Part shown: in pieces, positions 1 to 5,473 of the stretch | How the letters are laid out: each line of letters starts with the position of its first letter | Numbering within the stretch: position 1 is the stretch's first letter | Origin: JBFGCM01 sp041581135 | Lineage (GTDB): Bacteria; Actinomycetota; Acidimicrobiia; Spongiisociales; UBA5794 | Assembly: GCA_041581135.1 (NCBI GenBank) | Contig: JBFGCM010000137.1 | Span: 1-5,995, forward strand | Length of the DNA: 5,995 bases | Direction of reading: 5' to 3' | Notes under the pieces: model-generated | What the model was told of the DNA's origin: nothing | What the model saw: only the letters and a program-made list of their open reading frames with translations | Databases searched by the model: none | Position numbers and translations under genes: made by a program

Positions 1-2
1 CG

Positions 3-521
3 CTACCGGTGCAGGCGGCGCCACCTGTGGAGGAAGACATACCGCTCCTGCTCGTCTTCCCGGATTTCGAGAACGGGAAGGTGGTCTTCTGGAACACCAC
101 GCGTGATGACGTGTGTGCGTGGGCAGAGGGGGGCTTCGTCGGACCGCCACCGGTCATCGAGCTCGTTCCTGTCACGTTCAACGAGACCGGGAAAGGGGCC
201 GTGGTCTTCTCCTACAACGAGATCCGACCCATCGAGCTGTGGAACTTCGACGATCCCGATGACCCGGTCGATCCGTGCGTCGACACCGATGAACAGGACG
301 GTCCGTGGGCGACGGGAGACATGAGGGTGAGCGGTCACGACAACGATCTCGACGTCTCGTTGACTCGCACCAATGCCTTTGGGGATACGGGGCAAGGAAC
401 CGTCTACACATCGGACGGAAGCGCCTGGCACTACTCGTGGACGTTCTTGGCCCAGATCGACCAGAACGGCGAATTCCGCGTCGTGAATGAGAACTTCAAC
501 CTGAAGAAGAAGGGCAAGTAG
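3..521 (+). CDS. Secreted protein of unknown function, 5' end cut by window edge
   Basis: An open frame enters from the left edge and ends at TAG 519-521. A GTG at position 9 could be read as a start, but the codons before it stay open. The first residues (L-P-V-Q-A-A-P-P-V-E-E) look like the end of a signal peptide with a V-Q-A cleavage site, so I infer that the true start lies upstream and the protein is exported. The visible mature part is about 165 residues. It is acidic and rich in beta-type hydrophobic/aromatic alternation (V-V-F-W-N-T-T, W-H-Y-S-W-T-F), with two cysteines near residues 36 and 90 counted from the GTG; these could form a disulfide outside the cell. The C-terminus is strikingly basic (N-L-K-K-K-G-K). 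I recognise no family or catalytic motif. It could be a cell-surface or extracellular beta-sandwich protein. A strong hairpin follows it directly. Confidence 0.72.
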   Translation, partial: LPVQAAPPVEEDIPLLLVFPDFENGKVVFWNTTRDDVCAWAEGGFVGPPPVIELVPVTFNETGKGAVVFSYNEIRPIELWNFDDPDDPVDPCVDTDEQDGPWATGDMRVSGHDNDLDVSLTRTNAFGDTGQGTVYTSDGSAWHYSWTFLAQIDQNGEFRVVNENFNLKKKGK

Positions 522-527
522 CACGGT

Positions 528-558
528 CAGGACCCTCGGCCCGCTGCCGGGGGTCCTG
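528..558 (+). terminator. GC-rich hairpin, likely terminator of the upstream gene
   Basis: Seven bases after the TAG of the secreted-protein gene, bases 528-539 pair with 547-558. This gives a 12-bp stem with a single T-G wobble and a 7-base loop (540-546). There is no T tract after it, so it is not a canonical intrinsic terminator. U-less GC hairpins at gene ends are common in high-GC actinobacteria, and the position directly behind a stop codon fits. Function is inferred. Confidence 0.55.
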
Positions 559-633
559 GCGCGTCCGCCGCGAGGGTGCACCCACGGGCGGGCCGCCCGG
601 CCCGGCGCGAACCTATGCGGCCGTGGACCGATC

Positions 634-639
634 TACCCT
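634..639 (+). promoter_or_regulatory. Candidate -10 element (TACCCT) for a leaderless mRNA
   Basis: TACCCT matches the TAnnnT -10 pattern and is followed by exactly seven bases (640-646) before the ATG at 647. That is the spacing at which transcription would begin at or one base before the start codon. No Shine-Dalgarno sequence precedes either this ATG or the alternative GTG at 623, which is what a leaderless transcript would look like. No convincing -35 is visible. This is an inference from spacing alone. Confidence 0.35.
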
Positions 640-646
640 CCTGGCC

Positions 647-2344
647 ATGATCCTTCTCAACCCGAACCACCATGACCGGTCCTACCCAGACGAGCGCTCT
701 CGCGAGGTGATGCTCCAGACGATCGACTTCTTCGAGGCCAAGGGCAAAGGGCGCCTCAAAGAGGACGACCACGCAGCCGTGTGGTACCAGGACTTCCTCG
801 ATTTCGTCGCCGACAAGGGCATCTTCGCCACCATGTGCACGCCTGCCGGGTACGGCGGAGCCGACGCCCGCTGGGACACGTGGCGCAACTGTGAGTTCGG
901 CGAGATCCTCGGTTTTTACGGTCTGCCCTACTGGTACACCTGGCAAGTGACGGTGCTGGGGCTTGGGCCCATCTGGATGTCCGACAACGAGGTGGTGAAG
1001 GAGCGGACGGCAGAGCTGCTCGCCGATGGCGGCATCTTCGCCTTCGGGCTCTCCGAGCAGGCCCACGGCGCGGACCTCTACTCGTCGGAGATGGCGCTGG
1101 AACCGGCCGGCGACGGCACCTACCGCGCCAACGGCACGAAGTACTACATCGGTAACGCCAACGCCGCCTCGCTGATCTCGACGTTCGGCAAGGTCGCCGA
1201 CACCGACGAGTACTGCTTCTTCGCCGTGGACCCGAGCCGTCCCGGCTTCGAGTGCAAGCAGAACGTCGTGCACTCCCAGAACTACGTCGCGGAGTTCTCG
1301 CTCACCGATTACCCGGTCACCGATGCCGACATCCTCTTCCGTGGGGATGCGGCGTGGGATGCGGCCCTGAACACGGTCAACATCGGCAAGTTCAACCTGG
1401 GCTGGGCGTCTATCGGCATCTGCACCCACGCCTTCTACGAGGCGATCCACCATGCGGCCCACCGCCGTCTCTACGGCATGGCGGTGACCGACTTCCCCCA
1501 CGCCAAGGCGCTGTTCACCGATGCGTATGCCCGGCTGGTGGCGATGAAGCTGGTGGCGCTGCGGGCGGCGGACTACATGCGATCCGCCACTCCTGACGAC
1601 CGCCGCTACCTGCTGTACAACCCAGTGGTCAAGATGAAGGTCACCACGCAGGGCGAAGAGGTGATCAACCACATGTGGGATGTCATCGCCGCCAAGGGCT
1701 TCGAGAAGAACACGTACTTCGAGATGGCGGCCCGTGACATCCGCGCCCTGCCCAAGCTGGAGGGCACGGTGCATGTCAACATCGCGCTGATCCTCAAGTT
1801 CATGCGGAACTACTTCTTCGCCCCGGTGGACCTGCCGGCGGTCCCTCGCCGGGACGACGCCGTCAACGACGACTTCCTGTTCGACCAAGGGCCCACGCGG
1901 GGGCTGTCCAAGATCCGGTTCCACGACCACGCCGTCGTGTTCGCCCGGCACGATCTGCCCAACGTCGGCATCTTCCGCGACCAGATCGACGTCCTCGAGC
2001 AGATGCTCGTCGAGGCCACTCCCGACGAGGACCAGACCCGGGACACCGACTTCCTGCTGGCCCTCGGTGAGATCTTCACCCTCGTGGTCTACGGCCAGCT
2101 GTTCCTGGAGAACGCCGAGATCTACGACATCGAAGCCGATCTCGTGGACCAGGTGTTCGACGTGTTCGTGCGGGACTTCTCCCGCTTCGCGACCCAGCTG
2201 CATGGCAAGGCGGGCACTACCAAGGACCAGGCCGAGTTCTGCGTGCGCATGATCCGCCGACCTGCCGACGACGCCGAACGCACCGCTCGCATCTGGACGA
2301 CGCACGTTCACGCACTCCGCGACGCCTACGAGATGCGCCCCTAG
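647..2344 (+). CDS. Divergent acyl-CoA dehydrogenase family flavoprotein with C-terminal extension
   Basis: This is predicted to be an FAD enzyme that introduces an alpha,beta double bond into an acyl-CoA and passes electrons to an electron-transfer flavoprotein. From ATG 647 it is 565 residues, against about 380-400 for a short ACAD. Family marks in order are: C-T-P-A-G-Y-G-G; the flavin/substrate loop F-G-L-S-E-Q-A-H-G-A-D at 133-143, the counterpart of the usual TEPxAGSD; the R-x-L-Y-G segment at 273-277; and K-L-E-G-T with E372 at the catalytic-base position. The usual Q-x-x-G-G-x-G-F loop is replaced by M-W-D-V-I-A-A-K-G-F (343-352). Residues from about 392 to 565 form an extra acidic, mostly helical region I cannot name. 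GTG 623 would add eight residues; I prefer ATG 647 because of the leaderless-type -10. Neither start has a ribosome binding site. The natural substrate is unknown. Fold assignment is firm; activity is inferred. Confidence 0.85.
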   Translation: MILLNPNHHDRSYPDERSREVMLQTIDFFEAKGKGRLKEDDHAAVWYQDFLDFVADKGIFATMCTPAGYGGADARWDTWRNCEFGEILGFYGLPYWYTWQVTVLGLGPIWMSDNEVVKERTAELLADGGIFAFGLSEQAHGADLYSSEMALEPAGDGTYRANGTKYYIGNANAASLISTFGKVADTDEYCFFAVDPSRPGFECKQNVVHSQNYVAEFSLTDYPVTDADILFRGDAAWDAALNTVNIGKFNLGWASIGICTHAFYEAIHHAAHRRLYGMAVTDFPHAKALFTDAYARLVAMKLVALRAADYMRSATPDDRRYLLYNPVVKMKVTTQGEEVINHMWDVIAAKGFEKNTYFEMAARDIRALPKLEGTVHVNIALILKFMRNYFFAPVDLPAVPRRDDAVNDDFLFDQGPTRGLSKIRFHDHAVVFARHDLPNVGIFRDQIDVLEQMLVEATPDEDQTRDTDFLLALGEIFTLVVYGQLFLENAEIYDIEADLVDQVFDVFVRDFSRFATQLHGKAGTTKDQAEFCVRMIRRPADDAERTARIWTTHVHALRDAYEMRP

Positions 2345-2425
2345 CTCGGACGCGCGACGCAGTTCCACCCGAGGAACCGGGATCGCCGCAGGCGGAGTCC
2401 GGTAGCCGCCCGTCGTCAACGCCGA

Positions 2426-2431
2426 TATCGT
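2426..2431 (+). promoter_or_regulatory. Possible -10 element (TATCGT) upstream of gabD
   Basis: The 126-bp gap between the dehydrogenase stop (2342-2344) and gabD holds a TAnnnT hexamer, TATCGT. It would start transcription near 2438 and give a leader of about 33 bases containing the ribosome binding site. There is no clear -35. A weak inverted repeat (GGCGG 2391-2395 with CCGCC 2406-2410) lies just upstream. The gap is long for a tight operon, so a separate promoter is reasonable but unproven. Confidence 0.25.
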
Positions 2432-2458
2432 CCCCTGGTAGGAGAGCGACGACTTCCC

Positions 2459-2464
2459 GGAGGG
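2459..2464 (+). promoter_or_regulatory. Ribosome binding site of gabD (GGAGGG)
   Basis: GGAGGG lies six bases before ATG 2471. This fixes the gabD start and shows that the gene is translated independently of the upstream dehydrogenase. Confidence 0.7.
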
Positions 2465-2470
2465 ACGCAC

Positions 2471-3925
2471 ATGGCACTCAACGACCCCACGCTGCTCAGG
2501 TCGCAGGCGTACGTGGCGGGGGAGTGGATCGACGCGGATGCGGCGAACACGTTCGACGTCGTCGACCCCGCCGACGGATCGGTGGTCGGCGCCGTCGCCG
2601 ATCTCGGTGTGGAGGAGACCCGACGTGCCATCGAAGCGGGGCACGTCGCCCAGAAGAGCTGGGCGGCGCGCACGGCCAAGGAACGCGGAGCCGTGCTCCG
2701 CCGCTGGCACGACCTGCTGCTGGAGCACAAGGAAGATCTCGCCCGCATCATGACCATGGAGATGGGCAAGCCCATCAACGAGTCGCGCGGGGAGGTCGTC
2801 TACGCGGCGAACTTCATCGACTGGTTCGCCGAGGAAGGCAAGCGGGCGCGGGGTGAGGTCATTCCCACCCACGACGCCACCAAGCGGCTCCTGGTGCTGA
2901 AGCAGCCCATCGGGGTCATCGCCGCCATCACACCGTGGAATTTCCCTTTGGCGATGATCACCCGCAAGGTGGGCCCAGCGCTCGCTGCGGGCTGTGCCGC
3001 CGTCGTGAAGCCGGCGAGCGCCTCCCCGCTCAGTGCGCTGGCCGCTGCAGAACTCGCCGCCCGCGCCGGACTCCCAGCCGGCCTGCTCAGTGTCGTCACG
3101 TCCACCAGCAGCCGCGCCGTCGGCGAAGAACTCACCACCAATCCGATCGTCCGCAAGATCTCGTTCACCGGCTCCACCGAGATCGGCAAGCAGCTGATGG
3201 CTCAGGCGGCGGGAACGATCAAGAACGTGTCGCTGGAGCTGGGCGGCAACGCTCCGTTCCTGGTCTTCGACGACGCCGATCTGGATGCAGCGGTGCAAGG
3301 AGCCATCGACTCCAAGTACCGCAACAGCGGGCAGACGTGTGTGTGCGCCAACCGCATCTACGTCCAGGACGGCGTGTACGACGAGTTCTCCAAGAAGCTC
3401 GCCGAGGCGGTGGCGGCACTGAAGGTGGGCCCGGGGCTCGACGAGGAGACCGCCATCGGTCCGCTCGTCGACGAGGCGGCTCTGGCGAAGGTGGAGGAGC
3501 TGGTGGGCGATGCGCTCAACGCCGGGGCGAGCGTCTTGACGGGTGGCAAGCGGCACGACCTTGGTCGCACGTTCTACGAGGTGACGGTGCTCACCGGCGT
3601 CACCCACGACATGCAGATCGCCAACGAAGAGATCTTCGGGCCGGTGGCGCCGCTCTTCCGTTTCTCCACCGAGGAAGAGGCCATCGCCATGGCCAACGAC
3701 ACTCAGTACGGGTTGGCCTCGTACTTCTACGCCGGTGACATCGCCCGCATCTGGAGGGTCAGCGAAGGCCTGGAGTACGGCATGGTCGGCGTGAACACCG
3801 GCCTCATGTCCACCGAGGTGGCCCCGTTCGGCGGCTACAAGGAGTCCGGGATCGGTCGGGAAGGCTCCCACGACGGGCTCGAGGAGTACTTGGAGACCAA
3901 GTACGTGGCGATCGGCGGCATCTGA
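2471..3925 (+). CDS. gabD: Succinate-semialdehyde dehydrogenase (aldehyde dehydrogenase family)
   Basis: This cytoplasmic enzyme oxidises succinate semialdehyde to succinate, the last step of GABA breakdown, feeding the TCA cycle. At 484 residues it matches E. coli GabD (482) along its length. Visible marks are the N-terminal W-F-A-E-E-G-K-R, T-P-W-N-F-P, K-P-A-S (K180, S183), F-T-G-S-T-E-I-G-K, L-E-L-G-G-N-A-P with general-base E256, G-Q-T-C-V-C-A-N-R with nucleophile C290, E-E-I-F-G-P, and the C-terminal A-P-F-G-G-Y-K-E-S-G-I-G-R-E-G-S. E256 to C290 is 34 residues, as in E. coli. The K-P-A-S pair is the one that binds the NADP phosphate in E. coli GabD, so NADP use is likely. C292, two residues after the nucleophile, could allow the redox disulfide switch described for human SSADH. 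No gabT or gabP is visible. The stop faces a convergent gene 15 bp away, with no clear terminator between them. Confidence 0.95.
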   Translation: MALNDPTLLRSQAYVAGEWIDADAANTFDVVDPADGSVVGAVADLGVEETRRAIEAGHVAQKSWAARTAKERGAVLRRWHDLLLEHKEDLARIMTMEMGKPINESRGEVVYAANFIDWFAEEGKRARGEVIPTHDATKRLLVLKQPIGVIAAITPWNFPLAMITRKVGPALAAGCAAVVKPASASPLSALAAAELAARAGLPAGLLSVVTSTSSRAVGEELTTNPIVRKISFTGSTEIGKQLMAQAAGTIKNVSLELGGNAPFLVFDDADLDAAVQGAIDSKYRNSGQTCVCANRIYVQDGVYDEFSKKLAEAVAALKVGPGLDEETAIGPLVDEAALAKVEELVGDALNAGASVLTGGKRHDLGRTFYEVTVLTGVTHDMQIANEEIFGPVAPLFRFSTEEEAIAMANDTQYGLASYFYAGDIARIWRVSEGLEYGMVGVNTGLMSTEVAPFGGYKESGIGREGSHDGLEEYLETKYVAIGGI

Positions 3926-3940
3926 TCGGCATCGGTTCCA

Positions 3941-4495
3941 TCAATCGTCCTCGGTGGTAGCGGGGGAGACGGGCTCTTCGACCTGCACCTCGACGACCGT
4001 CGGCCGTGGGTCGCGTGAGGCCTGCTCCGGGGTCACCTCGAACGTCGCCACCCGCTTGCCGGCGACCAGTACGTCGTAGGCGCCGGCGCCGAGCCGATCG
4101 ATCTCGGTGGCGACGTGGAAGGGGTGGAGCACCTGCACGCAGATCATCTCCGGATCGGCCACCGAGTTGAGCTCGAAGTAGATGACGCCGTCGGGGTCCG
4201 GCGGCCCGACCTCGACCCGTAGCTGATGGCACGGGCTGGGCAGGTCGCCCTTGGCGGTGAGGCGCACGCGGCCCTCGCCGAGCACGGCAGCTGCGAGGGT
4301 GCGCAGATAGGCCTCGCCCAGGAGCACGGGCTCGTCTGGAGGCAGGCCGGGGTCCGCCGCAGGTATGGCCGGCGGGAGGCCGACGACGGTGGTGTCGGGT
4401 GCAACCGACGGTGGCGTGCTCGGGAGATCGGCCGCCACCGCGCAAGCTCCGGTCAAGAGCGCCGCTGTGGCCACGATGCTGACGATTCGGGTCAT
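3941..4495 (-). CDS. Exported (possibly lipid-anchored) protein with Pro-rich linker and Cys-paired beta domain
   Basis: The product has 184 residues. ATG 4493-4495 is supported by AGAGGA (complement of 4500-4505) a few bases upstream. The N-terminus (M-T-R, then a hydrophobic run to L-L-T-G-A-C) is a signal peptide. C18 sits in a non-ideal lipobox (T-G-A-C), so this is either a lipoprotein or a Sec substrate cleaved nearby at an A-x-A site. A Pro/Ala/Thr-rich linker follows (about 24-57), then a domain at about 58-156 with two cysteines (C89 in S-P-C-H-Q-L, C119 in M-I-C-V-Q-V) and a closing A-G-A-Y-D-V-L-V-A-G-K-R-V-A-T-F-E-V. That ending resembles the P-G-x-Y-x-V-x-V-N-G strand pattern of small Ig-like domains in exported bacterial proteins. 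The acidic tail (E-E-P-V-S-P-A-T-T-E-D-D) looks disordered. I know no specific function. It diverges from a membrane protein/lipoprotein operon and probably shares its regulation. Confidence 0.82.
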   Translation of the reverse strand: MTRIVSIVATAALLTGACAVAADLPSTPPSVAPDTTVVGLPPAIPAADPGLPPDEPVLLGEAYLRTLAAAVLGEGRVRLTAKGDLPSPCHQLRVEVGPPDPDGVIYFELNSVADPEMICVQVLHPFHVATEIDRLGAGAYDVLVAGKRVATFEVTPEQASRDPRPTVVEVQVEEPVSPATTEDD

Positions 4496-4534
4496 GTCGT
4501 CCTCTTGCAGAAAGGGTTGCGATGCTGCCGGTGG

Positions 4535-4561
4535 GACGCCGGATGCGATCGCTGTGGTTCC
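4535..4561 (-). promoter_or_regulatory. Candidate ECF-sigma-type promoter for the minus-strand exported protein
   Basis: Read on the minus strand, GGAAC (complement of 4557-4561) is followed after 19 bases by GTC (complement of 4535-4537). GGAA(C/T) plus GTC/GTT pairs are the usual -35/-10 signals of extracytoplasmic-function sigma factors. Transcription would start about 30-35 bases before ATG 4495, leaving room for the AGAGGA ribosome binding site. The same element, G-G-A-A-C-C-A then C-C-G-G...G-T-C, occurs on the other strand of the same spacer. Pattern only. Confidence 0.33.
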
Positions 4562-4591
4562 GCGAATTCGCCGCGATCGTGCAAGAAACCG

Positions 4592-4617
4592 GGAACCAGG
4601 TCGACGGCCCGGACGTC
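4592..4617 (+). promoter_or_regulatory. Candidate ECF-sigma-type promoter for the membrane protein/lipoprotein operon
   Basis: GGAAC (4592-4596), an 18-base spacer and GTC (4615-4617) resemble an ECF promoter; the spacing is that of SigR/SigH-type promoters (GGAAT-N18-GTT). A start near 4623 would put the strong ribosome binding site at 4632-4639 within a short leader. The -35 arms of this and the minus-strand element form an inverted repeat, GGTTCC 4556-4561 and GGAACC 4592-4597. Which sigma factor would read it cannot be told from this window. Confidence 0.35.
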
Positions 4618-4631
4618 ACTACGCGAGATCG

Positions 4632-4639
4632 AAAGGAGG
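4632..4639 (+). promoter_or_regulatory. Strong Shine-Dalgarno (AAAGGAGG) lacking a normal start codon
   Basis: AAAGGAGG is an almost perfect complement to the 16S rRNA tail and the best ribosome binding site in the window. No ATG, GTG or TTG follows within 40 bases in any frame; the first ATG, at 4684, is in the wrong frame. The in-frame ACG at 4644, four bases after GGAGG, is the best-placed initiation codon. Confidence 0.7.
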
Positions 4640-4643
4640 AGAA

Positions 4644-4934
4644 ACGAACAGATCGATCTCCACTCGGCGTCCGTACCTCGCTCATGCCCTGGCGGCGCTG
4701 GGAGGCGCCGCCGTCGGTGTACTCATCAATGTTCATGCCGGTGTGCCGCCAGGGGGTCCGGTGGTGGCCCCGGCGATCGGAGCCCTGGTCGGTGGCGCCG
4801 CTGTTCACTGGCTGCCGGCCGAGGCACTGGAGTCACCCATCGCCCGGGTCGTCGCCATCGGCGTGCTCTTCGTGCTGGTCGGGCTGGCCGCTGTCTACGT
4901 CGTTGCCGCGATCGCGCTGAGCAATTTCGAATGA
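4644..4934 (+). CDS. Small three-helix membrane protein, apparent ACG start
   Basis: The product has 96 residues from the ACG at 4644. The start is chosen because AAAGGAGG lies four bases upstream and because the resulting N-terminus (M-N-R-S-I-S-T-R-R-P-Y) is short and basic, as expected before a first membrane helix. In-frame canonical starts exist only far upstream, for example GTG 4551. They would add an implausible Arg-rich stretch and run through the promoter region and, for ATG 4365, into the opposing gene. Hydrophobic segments lie at about 12-30, 40-57 (Gly/Ala-rich, A-P-A-I-G-A-L-V-G-G-A-A) and 66-92, with a P-P-G-G-P loop at 35-39. The net-positive N-terminus suggests that it stays inside the cell. 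I recognise no family. The stop overlaps the next start as ATGA, so the two are translationally coupled. ACG may be a rare start, or a mutated or misread ATG. Confidence 0.68.
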   Translation, partial: TNRSISTRRPYLAHALAALGGAAVGVLINVHAGVPPGGPVVAPAIGALVGGAAVHWLPAEALESPIARVVAIGVLFVLVGLAAVYVVAAIALSNFE

Positions 4935-5413
4935 CCGAGGCTCGACTCCTCGTCTTGCTCACGGCTCTTTCGGTGGCGCTCGTCGCTTGCGGCGGCGACG
5001 GCGGTCCGGGCGGCTCCGACCGCACGCTGTCGCTCCGTGGCTCGGTGTTCAGCGATCACCGCGTCGACCAGCCGTGTGAAACGCAGGCGGCCAACCCGTT
5101 GCGGCCCGATCCACTGGCCGGTATCCGGCTGACGTTCTCCAGCGCCGAGGGCGATGTGCTGGGTACCGCCGTCACCGGGCCACTGCAATGGGAAGACCTC
5201 GAGTACGGCTGTCGGTTCTTCGCCGACTACGTCGTCGAGCTTCCCGAATCGGTCGAGTACCACGTGGTATTCGACCCTGAGCCCCCGCCCACCACAGATG
5301 CGTACTACTCGGGAGCCGAAGACCTCGAGCCGGCTCGGATCACGCGACAACAGCTGGCCGCCAGCGGCGATGCGTGGAGCTTCGAGGCCATGCCGAGCTA
5401 TGTGGTGCCGTGA
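4931..5413 (+). CDS. Lipoprotein with a two-cysteine beta domain
   Basis: The product has 160 residues. ATG 4931 overlaps the upstream stop (ATGA). There is no strong ribosome binding site, so translation probably depends on coupling to the membrane protein gene. The frame stays open far upstream to 4226, but that part antisenses another gene and lacks coding character. The signal peptide is M-T-E-A-R followed by about 13 hydrophobic residues and the lipobox L-V-A-C, with C20 the lipid-modified cysteine, then a flexible G-G-D-G-G-P-G-G linker. The domain from about 32 starts with T-L-S-L-R-G-S-V-F and holds C49 and C94, a likely disulfide, plus P-L-A-G-I-R-L-T-F and G-D-V-L-G-T-A-V-T-G strands. 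This is the layout of small beta-sandwich (Ig- or transthyretin-like) domains of exported proteins, though I cannot assign a family. It sits outside the membrane, perhaps with the small membrane protein as partner. Confidence 0.85.
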   Translation: MTEARLLVLLTALSVALVACGGDGGPGGSDRTLSLRGSVFSDHRVDQPCETQAANPLRPDPLAGIRLTFSSAEGDVLGTAVTGPLQWEDLEYGCRFFADYVVELPESVEYHVVFDPEPPPTTDAYYSGAEDLEPARITRQQLAASGDAWSFEAMPSYVVP

Positions 5414-5451
5414 CTTCGGTCATCGGCGTGTAGCCGTGAGGTGACAGCGCG

Positions 5452-5473
5452 GAGGCCGCCCTCGGGGCGCCTC
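5452..5473. terminator. Hairpin between convergent genes, possible bidirectional terminator
   Basis: GAGGC (5452-5456) pairs with GCCTC (5469-5473) and GCCC (5458-5461) with GGGC (5465-5468), giving a 9-bp GC stem with one bulged C and a 3-base loop. It lies 38 bases after the lipoprotein stop and reaches into the stop codon of the minus-strand gene (5472-5474). No T tract is visible on either side. The position between convergent genes supports a terminator role; strength is uncertain. Confidence 0.4.

Noticed and set aside
2935..3738. A 267-codon plus-strand frame inside gabD.
   Set aside because: It is a shadow frame of gabD; the product is almost entirely Arg/Gly/Ala/Gln.
527..3871. A 1114-codon open frame on the minus strand covering both enzyme genes and their spacer.
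   Set aside because: It is codon-for-codon antisense to two strongly supported genes that share one frame. Its stops would require TTA, CTA or TCA codons in the sense genes, which GC-rich genomes avoid. Its protein is His/Arg/Val/Asp-rich with no fold signature.
3910..3930. Direct repeat GATCGGC (3910-3916 and 3924-3930) around the gabD stop.
   Set aside because: Seven bases in GC-rich sequence, two copies only, with no target-site or hairpin structure; likely chance.
3804..4808. A 334-codon minus-strand frame spanning gabD's end and the divergent spacer.
   Set aside because: Its translation is Arg/Gly/Pro-rich low-complexity and it runs over three better supported genes and the promoter region.
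4522..4920. A 132-codon plus-strand frame starting at ATG 4522.
   Set aside because: It overlaps the membrane protein in another frame. Its product is Trp/Arg/Pro/Ser-rich without helices or motifs, whereas the alternative frame gives three clean hydrophobic segments.
4226..4930. Upstream part of the long plus-strand frame that continues into the lipoprotein.
   Set aside because: It is antisense to the exported protein gene and out of frame across the membrane protein gene, and its translation is Arg/Cys/Gly-rich. The signal peptide begins at ATG 4931.
5424..5436. Small hairpin CGGC/GCCG after the lipoprotein stop.
   Set aside because: Only 4 bp with a 5-base loop; expected by chance, and a better hairpin lies at 5452-5473.
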